DNA of 5,191 bases from NCBI GenBank assembly GCA_015486905.1, contig WFQV01000039.1, positions 1-5,191 of the forward strand, written 5' to 3'. Positions 1-5,184 of the stretch are shown in pieces. The position numbers and the translations under genes are program-made. The notes below the pieces were generated by a model that worked only from the letters and a program-made list of their open reading frames with translations, was not told the origin of the DNA and did not search any database. How positions within the stretch are numbered: position 1 is the first letter of the stretch; every line of letters begins with the position of its first letter. The DNA is from Melioribacteraceae bacterium. GTDB taxonomy: Bacteria > Bacteroidota > Ignavibacteria > Ignavibacteriales > Melioribacteraceae.

Positions 1-32
1 CCCGACAAGTCGGAATTCGGCGCGACAGGTTG
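1..32 (+). repeat. GC-rich 32-bp dispersed repeat, copy 1
   Basis: This block starts with CCCGACAAGTCGG and continues through ATTCGGCGCG. It matches 202-233 at 29 of 32 positions; the differences are at 14, 26 and 28. The first 14 bases form an imperfect inverted repeat (CCCGAC and GTCGGA), with the palindrome broken by A14. It begins at the window edge, so its true left end is unknown. It is far more GC-rich than the surrounding intergenic DNA. The two copies are seen directly; calling it a genome-wide dispersed element is inference. Confidence 0.7.
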
Positions 33-54
33 GATAAATGGATGCTTGGATGAA
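31..54 (+). repeat. Short tandem repeat, three 8-bp TGGAT units
   Basis: Three consecutive 8-bp units, TGGATAAA, TGGATGCT and TGGATGAA, share the core TGGAT and overlap the last two bases of the first 32-bp repeat. A related GGAT-rich tract occurs at 154-189. The period is clear but the units are degenerate, so this is either an eroded microsatellite or part of a larger intergenic repeat. Confidence 0.6.
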
Positions 55-153
55 TAGTATCCTCAATCAAATCTTCGTTTTTTTTGTCAAAATATTTTAA
101 ACTTTCTGTAATAATTGAAATTGAGAAATTAGTTGCCGGCTTTGCCGCGATAA

Positions 154-189
154 GGATGAATGAATGCATGGTTGGATGGATGATTGGAT
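154..189 (+). repeat. Degenerate GGAT/GAAT microsatellite tract
   Basis: GGAT occurs at 154, 174, 178 and 186, with GAAT units between them, giving a run built on 4-bp and 8-bp steps. One further TGGATGG lies at 248-254, beyond the second 32-bp repeat. The tract resembles 31-54 and seems to belong to the same composite repeat region. It has no coding potential that I can support. Confidence 0.5.
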
Positions 190-201
190 TGCCCGCCTTC
201 T

Positions 202-233
202 CCCGACAAGTCGGGATTCGGCGCGAAAAGTTG
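202..233 (+). repeat. GC-rich 32-bp dispersed repeat, copy 2
   Basis: This copy matches 1-32 at 29 of 32 positions and keeps the perfect inverted repeat CCCGAC-AA-GTCGGG at 202-215, followed by ATTCGGCGCG. The copies are in the same orientation, 201 bp apart. The intact palindrome could form a short hairpin in RNA or cruciform DNA. No transposase gene or target-site duplication is visible nearby. Confidence 0.7.
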
Positions 234-300
234 TATTATTGCATTGCTGGATGGTTTTAACTTAGATTACTTCTCTTTGAAACAAACAACATTTCATTAA

Positions 301-321
301 CCACAGGTTTTAACCTGTAGG
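301..321. repeat. Palindrome ACAGGTT-TT-AACCTGT with extended arms
   Basis: The arms at 303-309 and 312-318 are perfectly complementary with two T residues between them. Outside them, CC at 301-302 can pair with GG at 320-321 if A319 is bulged out, giving 9 bp in total. No T-run follows, so it is not a typical intrinsic terminator. It could be an operator, a small dispersed palindromic repeat, or the end of a transcript from outside the window. Confidence 0.5.
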
Positions 322-433
322 TTTGACAAACAAAAACAAACAAATTCGTTTTGGCGGGATTTTTGGCTGGTTCGTTTTGGAAGTCAAAAAATCGTGACAA
401 AACTTTCAAGAGCGAAAGACAAGCTAAATTTTT

Positions 434-463
434 TTGCCACCAAATTTAAACTTGTACTATATT
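434..463 (+). promoter_or_regulatory. Promoter candidate for the 81-aa gene
   Basis: TTGCCA at 434-439 differs from the -35 consensus TTGACA at one base. It is followed after 18 bp by TATATT at 458-463. The overlapping TATTTTTG at 460-467 also fits the Bacteroidota -7 consensus TAnnTTTG, with TTTG at 433-436 as the upstream element. Transcription would begin near 470 and give a leader of about 150 nt. It is assigned by motif only. A weaker alternative is TTTG at 496-499 with TATTTTG at 520-526. Confidence 0.45.
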
Positions 464-618
464 TTTGGGTCACTCTTTTTTACCCTTTTAAAGAATTTGC
501 ATTGAATTAAACATTTTTCTATTTTGTGTTTGTTAAATTTGTTTAATTAAGAAAGGAGATTCTCAACATAATATTTTTACGGGCTTTAATTTATTAACAA
601 AAAATTCAGAGGAAAACG

Positions 619-864
619 ATGGAAAGCCCCAAAATGATTGAAGAGAATCCCTTATCGGAATTAATCAATGACGAAACTTTCCGAACGCTCAATTCCTTAG
701 GTCTTTTCAATTTCAAACAATTGCGCGATTACATTATTCGGAAAAAATACCACATGATGCGTAATAATAATATTCCTGCAAAGAAGGCAATCCAAATGCT
801 GAGAGACGAATACGGCTATCTTCAGCCCGATACTCTAAGAAAAATCATCTACAATATTAAATAA
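619..864 (+). CDS. Small protein of unknown function, predicted helical
   Basis: This 81-residue protein is not one I recognise. The ATG is preceded by AGAGGA at 608-613, with 5 nt spacing, a good ribosome binding site; a second in-frame ATG at 634 is a less likely start. The protein is charged and probably all-helical, with no signal peptide, membrane segment or cysteine. Residues about 12-30 (LSELINDETF and following) and 53-80 (KKAIQMLRDEYGY, then DTLRKIIYNI) look like amphipathic helices. The C-terminal part (Ala/Leu-rich helix, short turn, then a helix with TLRKII) is reminiscent of a helix-turn-helix, so a DNA- or RNA-binding role is possible but unproven. It has its own promoter candidate upstream, and another follows it at 867, so it is probably transcribed alone. 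Confidence 0.75.
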   Translation: MESPKMIEENPLSELINDETFRTLNSLGLFNFKQLRDYIIRKKYHMMRNNNIPAKKAIQMLRDEYGYLQPDTLRKIIYNIK

Positions 865-866
865 GC

Positions 867-895
867 TTGACAAAGAATGATTACTCTTCTATATT
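867..895 (+). promoter_or_regulatory. Near-consensus promoter for the DUF3098-eutN-dprA unit
   Basis: TTGACA at 867-872 is a perfect -35 hexamer. It is separated by 17 bp from TATATT at 890-895, a 5-of-6 match to the -10 consensus. It starts 3 bp after the stop codon of the preceding gene. Transcription from about 902 would give a leader of about 70 nt. That leader holds a small hairpin, GCTCG 930-934 with CGAGC 947-951, just before the ribosome binding site. Its position and spacing make it the likely promoter of the three-gene cluster. Confidence 0.55.
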
Positions 896-971
896 GCAGG
901 AACTTTTTTGTCTATTTATGGTTTTAACGGCTCGGTGAAATAATTGCGAGCATTAATTAAGGAAACAAAAA

Positions 972-1244
972 ATGTCTAAGAGAATTAAGAAAAAGAAAAA
1001 AGCATTGGCTTTCAGCGGTCAATCCCCTTTTGTAAATTATTGGAAGAAAGAAAATTACTGGATTCTTTTAATCGGCTTAGCGCTTGTAGTAATCGGTTTC
1101 TTCTTAATGGCTCAAAGCCCTTACGATAATCCGGTATCTCTCTCGATTTCGCCAATAATTCTTTTAATAGCGTACATTGTTGTTTTTCCATTGGCAATCC
1201 TTTACAAAGGGAAAAAACAAAAGGTCGAATCAGAAAACAAATAA
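972..1244 (+). CDS. DUF3098-type two-helix inner-membrane protein
   Basis: This is a 90-residue membrane protein. A lysine/arginine-rich N-terminus (MSKRIKKKKK) is followed by a segment ending in NYW, a first membrane helix at about residues 29-47 (ILLIGLALVVIGFFLMA), a short loop with YDNP, a second helix at about 58-78, and a basic tail ending KGKKQKVESENK. The order 'NYW, hydrophobic helix with IG and GFFLM, then SPIILL' matches what I know of DUF3098 proteins of Bacteroidota, whose biochemical role is unknown. The positive ends suggest both termini are cytoplasmic. AAGGAA at 959-964 is a good ribosome binding site, 7 nt before ATG. The stop codon is one base from the start of the next gene, so translation is probably coupled. 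The family assignment is from memory of the pattern and is moderately secure. Confidence 0.8.
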   Translation: MSKRIKKKKKALAFSGQSPFVNYWKKENYWILLIGLALVVIGFFLMAQSPYDNPVSLSISPIILLIAYIVVFPLAILYKGKKQKVESENK

Positions 1245-1245
1245 T

Positions 1246-1521
1246 ATGTTTTTAGCTAAGATTAAAGGGAATTTGGTTTCCACTCAAAAAAACAAGGAGT
1301 TAGTGGGGCATAAGCTGCAGGTTGTTCACCCTATTGATTTGGAAGGAAAGTTCATCGGTGAAAAAGATTCCATTGCTATCGATTTGGTGGATGCCGGCAT
1401 AGGCGATACGGTTTTGGTTTTAAAAGAAGGAGCGGCTGTTCAACAAATACTGGGACACAAAAGAGCTCCGGTTAACACTATGATTGTAGCAGTTGTTGAC
1501 GACATCGATTTAGCCGAATAA
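1246..1521 (+). CDS. EutN/CcmL-family microcompartment vertex protein
   Basis: This 91-residue protein has the full length of the EutN/CcmL/BMC-P family, which forms pentamers that cap the corners of bacterial microcompartment shells. Visible family features are the start MFLAKIKGNLVSTQKN, the segment HKLQVVHPID at about 22-31, the turn VDAGIGDTVLVLKEGAA at about 48-64, and the C-terminal strand MIVAVVDDIDL at about 79-89. An upstream in-frame ATG at 1177 would add 23 residues unlike the family and overlap the preceding gene by 68 bp. ATG 1246, one base after the preceding stop, is therefore the better start. No Shine-Dalgarno sequence is close, which suggests translational coupling. Two stop codons end it in tandem. 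No hexameric shell protein or encapsulated enzyme gene is present in the window, so whether it builds a shell is unknown. Confidence 0.9.
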   Translation: MFLAKIKGNLVSTQKNKELVGHKLQVVHPIDLEGKFIGEKDSIAIDLVDAGIGDTVLVLKEGAAVQQILGHKRAPVNTMIVAVVDDIDLAE

Positions 1522-1535
1522 TAAACAAATTAACT

Positions 1536-2654
1536 TTGCTATCTGCATCGGAAGAAAAATATGTTCTCTTAAGAGCTTTACAGTCCACCGAAAAAATCGG
1601 CGGGCGAAAAATACTTTCATTAATTACTAAATTTAACACTTACGAAAAGTTACTCTCTTCTACATTAAATGAACTAATCTCGATTAACGGAATCAGCGAA
1701 CCTACCGCCAAGAAGATCTACCGCGTAATAAAAAATCTGTCTCACCGCAGTGAAATATTTTACGCCGAGATAGAAAAATTAAAAGAAGTCGGCGCAAAAT
1801 TCACTACATTGTTTGACGAAGAATATCCGCAACAATTAAAAAATATTTTTCTGCCTCCTTTGATTCTTTACTATTACGGCGAATTTAAAAAAGAAGACAA
1901 AAACTCGGTTGCCATCGTAGGTACGCGCCGACCTACAAATTACGGAAAGAACATCGCAGTAAAAATAAGTGCCGAGCTGACACAACAAGGGTTAACAATA
2001 GTAAGCGGAATGGCGCGTGGAATTGATTCCCTCGCACACCGCTCGTGCCTTAAAAACGGTGGAAGAACAATTGCGGTAATCGGTTCGGGACTGGACGTAA
2101 TTTACCCTCCCGAGAACAAAGATTTATTTGAACAAATAATTAAAAACGGGATGGTAATTAGCGAATATTTTTTAGGCACAAAGCCCGATGCACAAAATTT
2201 TCCCCGCCGTAACAGAATTATTTCCGGCTTAACTTTAGGCACGATAATTATTGAAACGGCAATAAATGGCGGCGCAATGCACACAGCCGCTTACGCATTG
2301 GACCAAGGACGTGAAATATTTGCCGTACCCGGAAACATTACTTCTCCTCACAGCGAAGGATGCAATTCATTAATAAAAAAAGGAGAAGCCAAACTAATTC
2401 AAAACTCAAAAGATATTTTAGACGAGCTTCCTATTTCAGCGAAAAAAGAACCTTCGGTATCAAAGAGACCTGAAATTCAAATGACCATTTTCGAAGCAAA
2501 GATTTTTGAAGCGCTCGGAGAGGAATCCTTACACATCGACAAAATTTCCGAGCTAACAGGACTCAGCGTTGCCGATTGTCTTGTGCATCTGCTTTCGCTT
2601 GAGTTTAAAGGAGCAATCAGACAATATCCCGGTAAAATGTTTGCAAGAATTTAA
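1536..2654 (+). CDS. dprA: DNA-processing protein DprA (RecA loader for natural transformation)
   Basis: DprA/Smf binds incoming single-stranded DNA in the cytoplasm and loads RecA onto it. This 372-residue protein has the full domain set. An N-terminal helical part contains a helix-hairpin-helix (INGISEPTAKKI, about 50-61). The Rossmann-like core carries VAIVGTRRPTNYG (125-137), SGMARGID (157-164), VIGSGLDVIYPPEN (181-194), FPRRNRIISGL (222-232), GGAMHTA (245-251) and FAVPGNI (262-268). The C-terminal winged-helix domain spans about 316-370 (IDKISELTGLSVADCLVHL). The start is TTG, 14 bp after the EutN-like gene; no in-frame ATG or GTG gives a full N-terminus, and no clear ribosome binding site is seen. 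It is the last gene of the + strand cluster and converges with ispG. The protein identity is very secure; the exact start is somewhat less so. Confidence 0.96.
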   Translation: MLSASEEKYVLLRALQSTEKIGGRKILSLITKFNTYEKLLSSTLNELISINGISEPTAKKIYRVIKNLSHRSEIFYAEIEKLKEVGAKFTTLFDEEYPQQLKNIFLPPLILYYYGEFKKEDKNSVAIVGTRRPTNYGKNIAVKISAELTQQGLTIVSGMARGIDSLAHRSCLKNGGRTIAVIGSGLDVIYPPENKDLFEQIIKNGMVISEYFLGTKPDAQNFPRRNRIISGLTLGTIIIETAINGGAMHTAAYALDQGREIFAVPGNITSPHSEGCNSLIKKGEAKLIQNSKDILDELPISAKKEPSVSKRPEIQMTIFEAKIFEALGEESLHIDKISELTGLSVADCLVHLLSLEFKGAIRQYPGKMFARI

Positions 2655-2666
2655 TTCGAATCAAAG

Positions 2667-2687
2667 GAGTTCGGCAAAGCCATACTC
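2667..2687. terminator. Weak hairpin in the convergent dprA/ispG gap
   Basis: GAGT at 2667-2670 can pair with ACTC at 2684-2687, and GGC at 2673-2675 with GCC at 2679-2681 around an AAA loop. A 2-by-2 internal mismatch separates the two short stems. The structure fills most of the 34 bp between the two stop codons and would form on either transcript. There is no T-run on either side, so it is at best a weak terminator for both units. Confidence 0.25.
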
Positions 2688-2688
2688 G

Positions 2689-4620
2689 TTAATCCTTCTC
2701 CCTCCAGTTACCATCAAGTTTAATAAGTTCAATTAACTCGTCCACAGCCTTCTCGGAAGGAACGTTTCGCCTAACAATTTCCTTGCCGCGGTAAAGTGTT
2801 ATTTTCCCTACTCCCGAGCCCACGTAACCGTAATCGGCATCCGCCATTTCACCGGGACCGTTAACAATGCATCCCATTATTCCGATTTTAATTCCCTTTA
2901 AGTGTTCTGTTTTATTACGAATTTTTTGTGTTACTTCAACCAAGTCAAAAAGTGTTCTGCCGCATGAAGGACAAGCAATGTACTCGGTTTTTGAAATTCT
3001 AACTCTTGCGGCTTGAAGAATCCCGAACGAAAGAGAATTTAACGAAGCAATGTTGCATTCTGGATTTTCGGAGACAATCCAAATACCGTCACCAAAGCCG
3101 TCTGCAAACAAAGCTCCGAAATCGGTCGAGGCAAAAAGTCTGAGCCGTTCGCAATCCAACGAGTGATAATTGATTTTAATTATTACAGGATTATTAACCC
3201 CCTTTAATTTCAATTCGAAAAACATACGGCGCAGCTCAATCATAGGATGTTCTGCTTCCGACTCGGCAACTAAAACAACATTTGTGCGGTTTGCCAAATT
3301 TTTAAATTCTTCCGTGAAAACATCTTGCAGTGAAACGGTGACAAAAACCGATTGTTCTTCAGACTGCGGGTGCGTAATGAAATCCCCAAAACTTAAAACT
3401 TTAACATTCCGACCCGAGCTATTGTTGGAAATATTTTCACTCACAATTTTTAACGGCAGCGGTAAACTTTTAACCGGAGTATTTTCATTGATGTAAATAA
3501 AATCCGCTGCCATGTCGCTTGCTTTCCACTTGTCAAAAACCGGTTTGAACGAATAGCCGGCGCTTTCAAGGTTTTCTTGTGTTATTTTTCCTTCCCCGCT
3601 AAAGTCAAGAACAACTTTCGGAACTTCCTTGCCCCCTATATTCATTACGGAAAAAGAATTTCGCTTTTCGTATTCAAAAGGGTTCCAAGTAATATTTTCA
3701 ATTGGAGGAACAGAATTATCCACATTGTATTTAGCGTATCGTTCAACCAACATTCGAGCGACCGGAATTTCATTTTCCGGTGGTTCCGTGAGGGAGACTC
3801 TGATAGTGTCCCCAAGTCCATCCTCCAGCAAAGCTCCTATTCCCATTGCGGATTTTATTCTCCCGTCCTCACCTTCCCCCGCTTCGGTAACCCCCAAATG
3901 CAAAGGGTAATCCATCCCTTCGGCAAGCATTTTGTTTACAAGTAATCTGTAAGCCTGAATCATTACTTTCGGGTTGCTGGATTTCATTGAGAGGACGATA
4001 TCGTTAAAATTTTCGTCGCGGCAAATTCTTACAAACTCCAAGGCAGATTCTACCATTCCCAACGGTGTATCTCCAAAGCGGTTCATTATTCTGTCGGAAA
4101 GCGAGCCATGATTGGCACCTATCCGCATTGCCGTGCCGTATTCTTTACAAATTTTAATTAGCGGAATAAATTTCTCTCTTATCTTCTCAAGTTCTTCTTC
4201 GTATTCGGCATCGGTGTAATTAAAAGTTTTAAATTTCTTCTTATCAGCAAAATTGCCCGGATTAATTCGAATCTTCTCCACAATTCTTGCCGCTTCCTCC
4301 GCTGCATTAGGCGTAAAATGAATATCAGCAATCAGCGGAACGTTGCAACCGCGGCGTTTTAGCTCTTCTTTAATGTTACGCAAATTACGTGCGTCCTTAA
4401 TGCTGGGAGCCGTAATGCGAACATACTCGCAACCGGCATTCACCATCTTTATTGCCTGCTCAACCGTAGCGTTAGTGTCCATTGTGTCCGTTGTGGTCAT
4501 CGACTGAATCCTAATCGGATAATTTCCGCCAAGGGGAATGTCGCCGATATTTACCACACGGGTTGGGAACCTCTGCGATTGAGTTAAACTAACGCAATAT
4601 TTTTTTTTGTTTGAATTCAT
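2689..4620 (-). CDS. ispG: IspG, HMBPP synthase (GcpE), long three-domain form
   Basis: IspG uses a [4Fe-4S] cluster to convert methylerythritol cyclodiphosphate (MEcPP) to hydroxymethylbutenyl diphosphate, the penultimate step of the MEP isoprenoid pathway. The 643-residue product has three parts. The TIM-barrel domain (about 20-300) shows PIRIQSMTTTDTMDT, LIADIHF, RINPGN, MRIGANHGSLSDR and LGVTEAGEGEDGRIKSA. An extra central domain spans about 300-535. The C-terminal cluster domain (about 540-640) has Cys550 and Cys553 in ACPSCGRTLFDL, Cys584 in IMGCIVNGPGE, and Glu591 as the expected fourth ligand. Short-form enzymes are about 350-400 residues; the extra domain marks the long form known from plants, Chlamydiae, Chlorobi and Bacteroidota. 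The ATG lies 15 bp after the DJ-1-like gene, with only a poor AAGAAA upstream, so the two are probably co-transcribed. All cluster ligands are present, so it should be active. Confidence 0.98.
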   Translation of the reverse strand: MNSNKKKYCVSLTQSQRFPTRVVNIGDIPLGGNYPIRIQSMTTTDTMDTNATVEQAIKMVNAGCEYVRITAPSIKDARNLRNIKEELKRRGCNVPLIADIHFTPNAAEEAARIVEKIRINPGNFADKKKFKTFNYTDAEYEEELEKIREKFIPLIKICKEYGTAMRIGANHGSLSDRIMNRFGDTPLGMVESALEFVRICRDENFNDIVLSMKSSNPKVMIQAYRLLVNKMLAEGMDYPLHLGVTEAGEGEDGRIKSAMGIGALLEDGLGDTIRVSLTEPPENEIPVARMLVERYAKYNVDNSVPPIENITWNPFEYEKRNSFSVMNIGGKEVPKVVLDFSGEGKITQENLESAGYSFKPVFDKWKASDMAADFIYINENTPVKSLPLPLKIVSENISNNSSGRNVKVLSFGDFITHPQSEEQSVFVTVSLQDVFTEEFKNLANRTNVVLVAESEAEHPMIELRRMFFELKLKGVNNPVIIKINYHSLDCERLRLFASTDFGALFADGFGDGIWIVSENPECNIASLNSLSFGILQAARVRISKTEYIACPSCGRTLFDLVEVTQKIRNKTEHLKGIKIGIMGCIVNGPGEMADADYGYVGSGVGKITLYRGKEIVRRNVPSEKAVDELIELIKLDGNWREKD

Positions 4621-4635
4621 TTTCTTGAAAGAGGG

Positions 4636-5151
4636 CTATTTGGAAAGGAGATAAATCAACGAGCCGGCGAACTCATCGGCGGCGAGGTAATCTTTTGCGG
4701 TAACAATTTTACCTTCAATTACAACCGGTTCGTCTGTAAATACCGCAGATTCTTTTTCCAATTCTATTTTAGCTTCAGGATAGCAAACCGCCTTTTTGTC
4801 CCTCAGCAGTCCGGCTTTGGCAAGCACAACCGGCGCCAAACAAATAGCGCCAACCGGTTTCCTCTGTTGAGCAAAATCCGAAGCTAACTTTTGCAAATTT
4901 TTATCCGTCCAATATTTCCTAATTCCTTCGCCACCAACTATTGCAAGTCCACCGAAATTTACCGCTTTCATGTTAAACTTAGAAACATCGGGACGAATTT
5001 TTAATCCCTTGTCCCCTACGCAGAGAGAGTTAGCATCCGAAGCAACGAACATTTTTAAGCCTGCCCGTTCGATTGCATTTTTCAATGTAAGGAATTCGGT
5101 TTCGTTAAAATCCTTTGCCGCTAAAAATATTAAAATGCTTTTGTTCACCAC
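4636..5151 (-). CDS. DJ-1/PfpI-family protein, divergent active site
   Basis: This 171-residue cytoplasmic protein belongs to the DJ-1/PfpI/ThiJ superfamily, whose members act as glyoxalases or related hydrolases, chaperones or oxidative-stress sensors. Visible family features are the N-terminal strand ILIFLAAKDFNETEF, whose Glu19 fits the conserved acidic residue next to the nucleophile; RAGLKMFVAS; AIVGGEG (70-76); and the nucleophile elbow PVGAICLAPVVLAKAGLL with Cys104. The C-terminal segment IVTAKDYLAADEFAGSLIYLL matches the family's last strand and helix, but with KDYLA where many members have a Gly-Pro. Where human DJ-1 has His126 (in THPLAK), this protein appears to have Tyr124 (in CYPEAK). 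The start is GTG, followed by a second GTG codon, with GGAAAG about 7 nt upstream. It is first in a two-gene unit with ispG. The substrate cannot be inferred. Confidence 0.9.
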   Translation of the reverse strand: MVNKSILIFLAAKDFNETEFLTLKNAIERAGLKMFVASDANSLCVGDKGLKIRPDVSKFNMKAVNFGGLAIVGGEGIRKYWTDKNLQKLASDFAQQRKPVGAICLAPVVLAKAGLLRDKKAVCYPEAKIELEKESAVFTDEPVVIEGKIVTAKDYLAADEFAGSLIYLLSK

Positions 5152-5176
5152 AGAAATCTTTCCGATTTTATTTGTG

Positions 5177-5184
5177 CAAATATA
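5177..5184 (-). promoter_or_regulatory. -10/-7 promoter element for the DJ-1-ispG unit
   Basis: Read on the - strand this is TATATTTG, an exact match to the Bacteroidota -7 consensus TAnnTTTG that also contains the -10-like hexamer TATATT. It lies 25 bp upstream of the GTG start, leaving a leader of roughly 15-20 nt that contains the GGAAAG ribosome binding site. The matching upstream element would fall beyond the right edge of the window, so only half of the promoter can be judged. Confidence 0.5.

Larger units (their letters stand above)
1..618. other. 618-bp intergenic region without a supportable gene
   Basis: No reading frame with a credible start and protein-like composition was found on either strand. 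Bases 1-252 hold the paired 32-bp repeats and GGAT tracts, and 301-321 holds a palindrome. A 10-bp direct repeat TTCGTTTTGG occurs at 345-354 and 371-380. From about 380 onward the DNA is very AT-rich and carries a promoter candidate at 434-463 and the leader of the first gene. A short hairpin CGGC-TTT-GCCG lies at 137-147. I recognise no tRNA, riboswitch or known small RNA here. Confidence 0.6.

Noticed and set aside
1..60. Insertion-sequence end at the left window edge
   Set aside because: The repeat has an internal palindrome, but there is no transposase fragment, terminal inverted-repeat pair or target duplication, so only a repeat can be supported.
31..254. GGAT-rich repeats as a possible CRISPR array
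   Set aside because: The units are 4-8 bp and degenerate, there are no regular unique spacers, and no cas genes are present.
323..351. TTGACA at 323-328 as a -35 promoter element
   Set aside because: No TATAAT-like sequence lies 16-18 bp downstream (TCGTTT is found there).
568..597. Ten-codon leader peptide after the AAGAAAGGAG sequence
   Set aside because: It would have to start at ATA, which is not a normal start codon, and the peptide shows no attenuator-like run of one amino acid or following terminator.
1177..1245. Longer start for the EutN/CcmL-type gene at ATG 1177, adding 23 residues
   Set aside because: The extension overlaps the membrane-protein gene in another frame, its residues are unlike the family N-terminus, and ATG 1246 gives exactly the usual length.
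3577..3945. 122-residue reading frame on the + strand inside ispG, plus other + strand frames at 3170-3496 and 3629-3910
   Set aside because: All lie opposite strongly conserved ispG coding sequence, lack ribosome binding sites and have low-complexity Ser/Phe-rich composition typical of antisense shadows.
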